From Streptomyces sp. CB01635 (GTDB lineage Bacteria > Actinomycetota > Actinomycetes > Streptomycetales > Streptomycetaceae): a DNA stretch of 64,000 nt. The stretch is from NCBI RefSeq assembly GCF_002803065.1, contig NZ_NNBL01000001.1, forward strand, positions 34,722 through 98,721, given 5' to 3'. Shown here in pieces: positions 35,453 through 42,583 of the stretch. Each line of letters starts with the position of its first letter. Position 1 is the first letter of the stretch. Made by a program: the position numbers and the translations under genes. The notes beneath the pieces are model-generated. The model made no database searches. It was not told the origin of the DNA and worked only from the letters and a program-made list of their open reading frames with translations.

Positions 35453-36352
35453 GTGTCATCCACCGACGCGCGCACCGACGCCGGAGTCACGCCCGCCACC
35501 GCCCCCACCGATGCCGTCACCGACGAGATCACCGACACGGGCCCCGGCGCCGACGAGCTCACTGGCTCCGATCCCGGCGGCGGCACGGATGTTGCCGACA
35601 CCCTGGACCTGCGTCTGCCCGACGAACTCATCGACCTGATCGCCGGGCAGGATGAACCCGGCGGACAGATCAACGGCAGCGCGGGCGAGGGGACCGATGC
35701 GGGTTCCGGCGACTACGGGCACGCAGGTGACGGAACGCGAGCGCACGTACCGGGCGGCACCTCGACGGCCCTGGCGGACGACGACCTGCTCGACAACGTC
35801 GGAGCGTGGCGACCGGTCACCACACGTTCCGGCGTCTTCCAGCTGGTTCCCGTCCGTGTCGAACGCGACCTGGCGCTGATCAGTCGCTGGATGAACGATC
35901 CAGCCGTAGCTGCCTTCTGGGAACTTGAAGGCCCGGAGAGCGTCACGGAGAACCATCTCCGCCCCCAGCTGGACGGCGACGGGCGCAGCGTCCCCTGCCT
36001 CGGCGTACTGGACGGCACCCCGATGAGCTATTGGGAGATCTACCGCGCCGACCTCGACCCGCTGGCGCGCCACTACCCCGCCCGCCCGCACGACACAGGT
36101 GTTCACCTCCTTATCGGTGGTGTCGCGAACCGCGGCCGCGGGCTCGGCACAGGCCTGCTCAAGGCCGTCGCCGACCTCGTACTCGACCATCGCCCGCGCT
36201 GCGCACGTGTCGTCGCAGAGCCGGACCTTCGCAACACCCCCTCCGTATCAGCGTTCTTGGGTGCTGGCTTCCGCTTCTCCGCCGAGGTGGACCTCCCCGA
36301 CAAGCGAGCCGCACTCATGATCCGAGACCGGGCCCTGCGCGCTCTGCTGTGA
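35453..36352 (+). CDS. GNAT acyltransferase of siderophore cluster
   Basis: A 299-residue protein with a C-terminal GNAT domain of the RhbD/IucB type (about 120-299). It shows RDLALISRWMNDPAVAAFWE, LIGGVANRGRGLGTGLL (acyl-CoA-binding loop) and RVVAEPDLRNTPSVSAFLGAG. The first about 115 residues are Asp/Gly/Thr-rich, acidic and probably disordered. It would acylate the amine or hydroxylamine of the siderophore building block. GTG 35453 has AGAGGA upstream. It sits between the two NIS synthetases. Without an N-hydroxylase in the cluster its exact acceptor is unknown. Confidence 0.84.
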   Translation: MSSTDARTDAGVTPATAPTDAVTDEITDTGPGADELTGSDPGGGTDVADTLDLRLPDELIDLIAGQDEPGGQINGSAGEGTDAGSGDYGHAGDGTRAHVPGGTSTALADDDLLDNVGAWRPVTTRSGVFQLVPVRVERDLALISRWMNDPAVAAFWELEGPESVTENHLRPQLDGDGRSVPCLGVLDGTPMSYWEIYRADLDPLARHYPARPHDTGVHLLIGGVANRGRGLGTGLLKAVADLVLDHRPRCARVVAEPDLRNTPSVSAFLGAGFRFSAEVDLPDKRAALMIRDRALRALL

Positions 36353-36409
36353 GCCCGTCACTCTTAGTACACCGCTCACCCCGATCCGGTTCCCTCCCGA
36401 GGAGTCCCC

Positions 36410-38380
36410 GTGCCGAATCCGTCCGAGCCCCAGATGTCCGCAGCGTCCTCCGCTCTGTACGACCCAGCGGAGCTGACCTCAGAGAACTGGGAGCGCGCCG
36501 CAGCCCGGCTGCTGGCGAAGATGATCGGGGAGTTCGCGTACGAGGAGATCATCGAACCGAAACGGGAGCCGGTGCCGGAGCAGGGACATGGGTCGGGGCA
36601 TGGGCCAGGGCTGTTGCGGACAGACCTGTACACCCTTTCCGTCGACGGATCCCACGTGCCGCCGGGCAGCGCGTTCCGGTTCAGGGCCCGCCGGGGCGCG
36701 TACGGCAGCTGGCTCGTAGATCCGGGCAGCATCCAGTGGATCGCCGGCCGCCGGGAGAAGACCGCCGGCCGCCCCGCGCAGACGGACATGGACATGGATG
36801 GGGACGCCACCGAGCCCCAGCTGTCACTCACCGCAGCGAACCCGCCGGAACCCTTCACCGACCCCCTCGCCTTCCTCCTCCGCGCCAAGCACGTCCTCGG
36901 CCTCGACGGCGCCACGCTCGGGCATCTCATCCGCGAGCTCACCGTCACCCTTGCCGCCGACGCCCGTCTCGCCGACACCGCGCTCGACGCGGCCCAGCTC
37001 GCCGATCTCGGATACGCCGAACTGGAAGGCCACCAGACGGGCCACCCCTGGCTCGTCCTCAACAAGGGCCGCCTGGGGTTCTCAGCCTCCGACACGGCCC
37101 GCTGGGCCCCCGAGGCCCGTATCTCCGGGACGCTCCCGTGGATCGCCGTCCACACGAGGATCGCCGCCTACAGAGGCGTCGCGGACCTGGCGACAGCAGA
37201 TCGGCTGTACGACCGCGAGCTCTCTCCGGCGGCGCGGGACTCCTTCGCCGAAGCTCTCCGGCAGCGCGGCCTGGACCCGCAGGCCTACCTGTACCTACCA
37301 GTACACCCGTGGCAGTGGAACAACATCGTGCTGCCGCTCTTCGCCGGCCCCGTCGCGACGGACGCCATCGTGCCGCTCCCCACCGACGGCGACGTGCGCC
37401 TGCCCCAGCAGTCCATCCGTACGTTCCTCAACATCTCGCGCCCCGACCGCCACACGGTGAAGCTTCCGCTGTCCGTACTCAACACCCTTGTGTGGCGCGG
37501 CCTGCCCACAGAGCGCACGCTCGCGGCACCGTCGGTCACGGCGTGGATGCACTCCCTCCGCGAAACAGACCCCTTCTTGAAGGACGATTGCGGGGTCATC
37601 CTCCTGGGAGAGGTGGCTTCGGTCGCCGTCGAGCACCCCGCATACGACGGCCTCGAAGAAGTCCCGTATCAGTACAAGGAGTTGCTGGGCGCCATCTGGC
37701 GCGAACCGGTCTCCCGGTATCTCGCCCCCGGCGAGCGGGCCCGCACCCTGGCCTCTCTGCTCCACGTAGACCCGCACGGCCGGGCATTCACCGGGGAGCT
37801 CGTCGCCCGATCCGGGCTGACCCCCGAGGTGTGGCTGCGCCGGCTCTTCGCGGCCCTGCTGCCCCCGCTTCTGCACTTCCTCTACCGCTACGGCACCGTG
37901 TTCTCCCCGCACGGGGAGAACGCCATCGTCGTCTTCGACGACCACGACGTGCCGGTGCGGCTCGCGGTGAAGGACTTCGTCGACGACGTGAACGTGAGCG
38001 CCGAGCCGCTGCCCGAACACGACCGCATGCCGCACGACGTACGCGAGACCCTGCTCACCGAGCGGCCCGCCTTCCTGACCCAGTTCATCCACTCAGGGCT
38101 CTTCGTCGGCGTCTTCCGGTATCTGGCGCCCCTGTGCGAGAAGGAACTGGGGGTCACGGAGGAGAAGTTCTGGTCCCTGGTGCGCGCAGAGATCGTGCGG
38201 CATCAGGCGCGCTTCCCCGAGCTCAAGGAGCGGTACGAGATGTTCGACCTCCTCACTCCCCGTATCGAGCGGCTCTGCCTCAATCGCAACCGACTGCACC
38301 TGGACGGTTACCGCGACCGGTCGCAGCGCCCCCACGCGGCCGTGCACGGCACGGTGCCCAATCCGCTGCACCAGCCGTGA
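36410..38380 (+). CDS. NRPS-independent siderophore synthetase (IucA/IucC family)
   Basis: A 656-residue NIS synthetase. Motifs include HQTGHPWLVLNKGRLGFS (the GHPxxPxxKxxxG-like region), LPVHPWQWNNI, SIRTFLNISRPDRHTVKLP, SPHGENAIVVF and VKDFVDDVNVS. The best match is the IucC/DesD-type group, which completes siderophores by a second condensation. GTG 36410 has GAGGAG at 6 bases. It is the fourth gene of the cluster. With the first synthetase it would attach two amine units to a carboxylic acid core such as citrate. It ends 40 bases before dinG. Confidence 0.9.
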   Translation: MPNPSEPQMSAASSALYDPAELTSENWERAAARLLAKMIGEFAYEEIIEPKREPVPEQGHGSGHGPGLLRTDLYTLSVDGSHVPPGSAFRFRARRGAYGSWLVDPGSIQWIAGRREKTAGRPAQTDMDMDGDATEPQLSLTAANPPEPFTDPLAFLLRAKHVLGLDGATLGHLIRELTVTLAADARLADTALDAAQLADLGYAELEGHQTGHPWLVLNKGRLGFSASDTARWAPEARISGTLPWIAVHTRIAAYRGVADLATADRLYDRELSPAARDSFAEALRQRGLDPQAYLYLPVHPWQWNNIVLPLFAGPVATDAIVPLPTDGDVRLPQQSIRTFLNISRPDRHTVKLPLSVLNTLVWRGLPTERTLAAPSVTAWMHSLRETDPFLKDDCGVILLGEVASVAVEHPAYDGLEEVPYQYKELLGAIWREPVSRYLAPGERARTLASLLHVDPHGRAFTGELVARSGLTPEVWLRRLFAALLPPLLHFLYRYGTVFSPHGENAIVVFDDHDVPVRLAVKDFVDDVNVSAEPLPEHDRMPHDVRETLLTERPAFLTQFIHSGLFVGVFRYLAPLCEKELGVTEEKFWSLVRAEIVRHQARFPELKERYEMFDLLTPRIERLCLNRNRLHLDGYRDRSQRPHAAVHGTVPNPLHQP

Positions 38381-38420
38381 GCGCGGGATTGTCAGTGGTG
38401 CCCCGTAGGGTGGTCGAGCT

Positions 38421-40403
38421 ATGACGAAGCCCTCCCTCCCCGAGCTCCTGCACGCCGCCGTCGCCGCCGTCGGCGGTACGGAACGACCTGGCCAGGTGAC
38501 CATGGCCGAGACCGTCGCCGAGGCGATCGACGGCGGTTCCCACCTGCTCGCCCAGGCAGGCACGGGTACCGGTAAGTCCCTCGGCTACCTGGTCCCTGCC
38601 CTGGCGCACGGGGAGCGGGTCGTGGTCGCGACGGCCACTCTGGCCCTCCAGCGCCAGCTCGTAGAGCGGGACCTGCCGCGCACGGTCGACGCGCTGCACC
38701 CCTTGCTGCGCCGGCGCCCCCAGTTCGCCATGCTCAAGGGCCGGTCGAACTATCTGTGCCTGCACCGCCTCCACGAAGGAGCGCCGCAGGACGAGGAGGA
38801 GGGGCTCTTCGACCAGTTCGAGGCGGCCGCTCCGACCAGCAAGCTCGGCCAGGACCTGCTGCGGATGCGGGACTGGGCCGACGAGACGGAGACGGGCGAC
38901 CGGGACGATCTGACCCCCGGAGTCTCCGACCGGGCCTGGTCCCAGGTGTCGGTCTCCTCCAGGGAGTGCCTGGGCGCCACCAAGTGCGCGTACGGGCAGG
39001 AGTGCTTCGCCGAGGCGGCCCGCGAGCGGGCCAAGCTCGCCGATGTGATCGTCACGAATCACGCGCTCCTGGCGATCGACGCCATCGAAGGGGCACCGGT
39101 CCTGCCGTCCCACGAGGTGCTGATCGTGGACGAGGCGCACGAGCTCGTCTCCCGGGTCACGGGTGTGGCGACCGGCGAGCTCACCCCGGGGCAGGTGAAT
39201 CGCGCGGTGCGCCGTTCCGCCAAGCTCGTCAACGAGAAGGCGGCCGATCAGCTCCAGACCGCCGCCGAGGGGTTCGAGCGGCTCATGGAGCTGGCGCTGC
39301 CCGGCCGTCTGGAGGAGGTCCCGGAGGACCTCGGCTACGCGCTGATGGCGCTGCGGGACGCCTCCCGGACTGTCATCTCGGCCATGGGCACCACACGCGA
39401 CAAGTCCGTCCAGGACGAGGACGCGGTACGCAAGCAGGCCCTGGCCTCCGTGGAGAGCATCCACGACGTGGCCGAGCGCATCACGAACGGCTCCGAATAC
39501 GACGTCGTCTGGTACGAGCGACACGACCGCTTCGGCGCGTCCCTCAGAGTGGCCCCCATGTCGGTGTCCGGCCTGCTGCGGGAGAAGCTCTTCGCGGAGC
39601 GGTCCGTGGTGCTGACCTCGGCGACACTCAAGCTGGGCGGCGATTTCAACGGGGTGGGTGCCTCTCTGGGTCTGGCCCCCGAGGGCCAGGAGGGCGAGGG
39701 CCTCCCGCAGTGGCGGGGCGTCGACGTCGGATCGCCGTTCGAGTACCGCAAGCAGGGCATTCTCTACGTCGCCAAGCATCTGGCACGCCCCGCGCGTGAG
39801 GGCACCCGCAGCGACATGATGGACGAGCTGGCCGAGCTGATGCAGGCCGCCGGTGGCCGGACGCTGGGGCTCTTCTCGTCGATGCGTGCCGCACAGGCCG
39901 CGGCGGAGGAGCTGCGGACCCGGCTTCCCGAGTACCCGATCCTCCTCCAGGGCGAGGAGACGCTCGGCGAGCTGATCAAGGGGTTCTCGGCCGACCCGAA
40001 GACGTGCCTGTTCGGCACGCTCTCCCTCTGGCAGGGCGTGGACGTGCCGGGCGCCAGCTGCCAGCTCGTCGTCATGGACAAGATCCCGTTCCCGCGGCCG
40101 GACGACCCGCTGATGAGCGCCCGGCAGAAGGCCGTCGAGGATGCCGGCGGCAATGGCTTCATGGCCGTTGCGGCGACGCATGCGGCCCTGCTGATGGCCC
40201 AGGGCGCGGGCCGCCTCGTACGGGCGACGGGGGATCGCGGCGTGGTGGCGGTCCTGGACCCGCGGCTGGCGACGGCCCGGTACGGCAGCTATCTGCGGGC
40301 CTCGATGCCGGACTTCTGGTACACGACGGACCGGAACCAGGTGCGGCGCTCGCTGGCCGCGATCGACGCGAAGGCGACCGCCGAAGCCGAAGAGAGCGCG
40401 TAG
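38421..40403 (+). CDS. dinG: DinG/Rad3-family ATP-dependent DNA helicase
   Basis: A 660-residue superfamily 2 XPD-like 5'-3' helicase. Walker A is AGTGTGKS (46-53), and the DEAH box is at 237-240 (VLIVDEAHEL). The Fe-S cluster ligands are Cys113 (NYLC), Cys183, Cys189 and Cys195 (RECLGATKCAYGQEC). Motif VI is QGAGRLVRATGD. DinG-like helicases resolve R-loops and G-quadruplexes. ATG 38421 is preceded by TAGGGT (38406-38411), a -10-like hexamer 9 bases upstream. I see no LexA box here, unlike E. coli dinG. It is convergent with lexA. Confidence 0.93.
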   Translation: MTKPSLPELLHAAVAAVGGTERPGQVTMAETVAEAIDGGSHLLAQAGTGTGKSLGYLVPALAHGERVVVATATLALQRQLVERDLPRTVDALHPLLRRRPQFAMLKGRSNYLCLHRLHEGAPQDEEEGLFDQFEAAAPTSKLGQDLLRMRDWADETETGDRDDLTPGVSDRAWSQVSVSSRECLGATKCAYGQECFAEAARERAKLADVIVTNHALLAIDAIEGAPVLPSHEVLIVDEAHELVSRVTGVATGELTPGQVNRAVRRSAKLVNEKAADQLQTAAEGFERLMELALPGRLEEVPEDLGYALMALRDASRTVISAMGTTRDKSVQDEDAVRKQALASVESIHDVAERITNGSEYDVVWYERHDRFGASLRVAPMSVSGLLREKLFAERSVVLTSATLKLGGDFNGVGASLGLAPEGQEGEGLPQWRGVDVGSPFEYRKQGILYVAKHLARPAREGTRSDMMDELAELMQAAGGRTLGLFSSMRAAQAAAEELRTRLPEYPILLQGEETLGELIKGFSADPKTCLFGTLSLWQGVDVPGASCQLVVMDKIPFPRPDDPLMSARQKAVEDAGGNGFMAVAATHAALLMAQGAGRLVRATGDRGVVAVLDPRLATARYGSYLRASMPDFWYTTDRNQVRRSLAAIDAKATAEAEESA

Positions 40404-40548
40404 CCGCGCGGACCGCGCCATCGCGTGGCGGAGCCCCGGACACCCGGGGCTCCGCCCACGCGGCAGGCCCCCGGATCCGGTAGGCCAATGACACTCGGCA
40501 GGCCCAGGACACATCGGGCTTAGGACACAGCAGACTCAAGAAACAGCA

Positions 40549-40583
40549 GGGCCCCGGAACCGGCGCAGTTGGTTCCGGGGCCC
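40549..40583. terminator. Bidirectional terminator between dinG and lexA
   Basis: A perfect 13-base stem (40549-40561 with 40571-40583) with a 9-base loop lies between the convergent genes. Confidence 0.8.
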
Positions 40584-40599
40584 GGTCAGGGGCGCGGGG

Positions 40600-41385
40600 T
40601 CACACCCGCCGCAGAACGGCCACCACCTTGCCGAGAATGGTCGCCTCGTCACCGGGGATCGGCTGGTACGCGGAGTTGTGCGGCAGCAGCCACACATGGC
40701 CGTCCTCGCGCTTGAAGCGCTTGACCGTGGCCTCGCCCTCGAGCATCGCGGCGACGATGTCGCCGTTCTCCGCGACCGGCTGGCGGCGGACCGTGACCCA
40801 GTCGCCGTCGCAGATCGCGGCCTCGATCATCGAGTCGCCGACGACCTTCAGGACGAACAGCTCACCGTCTCCGACCAGCTGCCGGGGGAGGGGGAACACG
40901 TCCTCGACGGACTCTTCGGCGAGGATCGGGCCACCGGCGGCGATGCGGCCGACGAGCGGGACGTACGACGCGGCCGGCTTGCCCGCGGTGTCCGTGGGCT
41001 GCGCGCTCGGCTGGTCGGACCCGCGGACCTCGTAGGCGCGGGGGCGGTGCGGGTCGCGGCGCAGGAAGCCCTTGCGCTCGAGGGCCATCAGCTGGTGCGC
41101 GACCGACGACGTGCTCGACAGGCCCACCGCCTGGCCGATCTCCCGCATCGACGGCGGGTAACCACGCCGCTGCACGGAGTCCCTGATCACCTCGATGACG
41201 CGGCGCTGCCTGTCCGTGAGCCCCGAGCTGTCCGCGCGGATTCCGGGAGGTCGGCCCGGCAAGGAGCGCGCGGGCTTTGGCCCCTCCGCGCTCATGGATG
41301 CGTCATTCATGGCATGCACCGGCTCGAGTCGGCCCTGGGAACGGTCCTGGGCAGTGATGGTGGCGCTGTCTGCGGTGGTGGTCAC
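40600..41385 (-). CDS. lexA: SOS repressor LexA
   Basis: A 261-residue LexA. The N-terminal winged helix (about 55-120) has [17 protein letters not shown] and [19 protein letters not shown]. The self-cleavage site is Ala150-Gly151 in [14 protein letters not shown], and the Ser/Lys dyad is Ser185 (GDSMIEAAI) and Lys222 (EATVKRF). RecA filaments trigger cleavage. GTG 41385 has GAGGGG 5 bases upstream; the N-terminal 45 residues before the DNA-binding domain are longer than in E. coli LexA, and internal ATG starts are possible. Autoregulated by the box at 41454-41465. Confidence 0.95.
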   Translation of the reverse strand: MTTTADSATITAQDRSQGRLEPVHAMNDASMSAEGPKPARSLPGRPPGIRADSSGLTDRQRRVIEVIRDSVQRRGYPPSMREIGQAVGLSSTSSVAHQLMALERKGFLRRDPHRPRAYEVRGSDQPSAQPTDTAGKPAASYVPLVGRIAAGGPILAEESVEDVFPLPRQLVGDGELFVLKVVGDSMIEAAICDGDWVTVRRQPVAENGDIVAAMLEGEATVKRFKREDGHVWLLPHNSAYQPIPGDEATILGKVVAVLRRV

Positions 41386-41453
41386 GTCGGTCGGCCCCTC
41401 TCGAGATGTTCTCCCTAGCTAGCCAACGGTAGTTGCTTTCGAAAGGTTGCGCC

Positions 41454-41465
41454 AAACACACGTTC
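41454..41465 (-). promoter_or_regulatory. LexA (SOS) box upstream of lexA
   Basis: On the lexA strand the site reads GAAC-GTGT-GTTT, within TCGAACGTGTGTTTGG, one base from GAAC-N4-GTTC. It lies about 70 bases upstream of the lexA start and fits autorepression. Confidence 0.75.
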
Positions 41466-41745
41466 GAGTGAAAAATCGCAGATTGCTTGTCGTGATCATG
41501 TGCCTGGGTGTATGCCTTGCGCTTTGCCGGAGTAGCAATTCGGTTCATTGCGGTACGCTTCACCGCCGAGGCCGAGACCCGCTCCGTGGGGCTCCCAGTG
41601 TGCCATCCGGTGGTCCGTCAACCCGGAACCGGCCCCCTCTCCGTGCGCCGCCGCCCGCGATCTGCGTGCATCCGTCACGAGCGCGCCCCCGCCCCGGTGT
41701 TCGTGAGGTGAAAGCGACACGCGTGGGGGCGAATTAGCGACCAAA

Positions 41746-41792
41746 CCCCAGATCTAGTGGTTCGATGGCATCAGTAGCCCAGAAGTTGTGGT
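41746..41792 (+). promoter_or_regulatory. Tandem NrdR boxes upstream of nrdR-nrdJ
   Basis: Two 16-base sites, ACCCCAGATCTAGTGG (41746-41761) and AGCCCAGAAGTTGTGG (41777-41792), match the ACAC-ATATAT-GTGT type of NrdR box. They start 31 bases apart (three helical turns), as expected for cooperative NrdR binding. They lie about 110 bases upstream of the nrdR start. The rest of 41466-41745 has no supported gene. Confidence 0.75.
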
Positions 41793-41901
41793 CCCCGGTC
41801 CATCGAGGCCTCGGTCATCGCCTATGCTTGGGGCTGCTTCGAGGGGCCTGAAGGGCCTCGCGAGGCCATTGAGTCGTGCTGTGAAGGAGGGTTGGAGTTC
41901 C

Positions 41902-42447
41902 ATGCACTGCCCCTTCTGCAGGCACCCCGACAGCCGTGTCGTCGACAGTCGCACCACCGACGACGGCACGTCGATCCGCCGGCGCCGCCAGTGCCCCGAC
42001 TGCTCCCGTCGTTTCACGACCGTGGAGACGTGCTCGCTCATGGTGGTCAAGCGGAGCGGGGTGACCGAACCCTTCAGCCGTACGAAGGTGATCAACGGCG
42101 TCCGCAAGGCGTGCCAGGGCCGCCCCGTCACCGAGGACGCCCTCGCCCAGCTCGGCCAGCGGGTCGAGGAGGCGGTGCGTGCCACCGGCAGCGCGGAGCT
42201 GACCACCCATGACGTGGGCCTGGCCATACTCGGCCCGCTTCAGGAACTCGACCTCGTCGCCTACCTGCGCTTCGCGTCCGTGTACCGGGCGTTCAATTCG
42301 CTGGAGGACTTCGACTCGGCCATCGCGGAGCTGAGGGAACAGCTGCCCGGTGCGAGCCGGGGGGACGTGGGCGGAGAGCGCGAACCATGTGGCTGCGGGC
42401 CCGGAGGGACTGTCGAAGTCCCCGTGCCCGCCACCGCTGCCGACTGA
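41902..42447 (+). CDS. nrdR: Ribonucleotide reductase repressor NrdR
   Basis: A 181-residue NrdR. The N-terminal zinc ribbon has Cys3, Cys6, Cys31 and Cys34 (MHCPFC and QCPDC). The ATP-cone domain (about 46-136) senses ATP/dATP, starting at [19 protein letters not shown]. It represses ribonucleotide reductase genes when dATP is high. ATG 41902 has AAGGAGG about 15 bases and GGAG 6 bases upstream. It precedes nrdJ by 136 bases and autoregulates through the tandem boxes. The C-terminal 35 residues are a Gly/Cys-rich tail, longer than in most NrdR. Confidence 0.96.
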   Translation: MHCPFCRHPDSRVVDSRTTDDGTSIRRRRQCPDCSRRFTTVETCSLMVVKRSGVTEPFSRTKVINGVRKACQGRPVTEDALAQLGQRVEEAVRATGSAELTTHDVGLAILGPLQELDLVAYLRFASVYRAFNSLEDFDSAIAELREQLPGASRGDVGGEREPCGCGPGGTVEVPVPATAAD

Positions 42448-42583
42448 CCGGCCCAGGGGTCGGTCGGCGGCCATCCAGACCTGTTGCGGGCGGCAAGAGC
42501 GGCGTCCGCAATACAAGACACACACCGTGCCACGGGAAGATCGAGGCACTTCGGGGCGTTTTAGCCCGGTATAGGGAGGCGGC

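Noticed and set aside
42448..42583. Possible cobalamin riboswitch before nrdJ
   Set aside because: The 136-base gap is too short and lacks the B12-box consensus.
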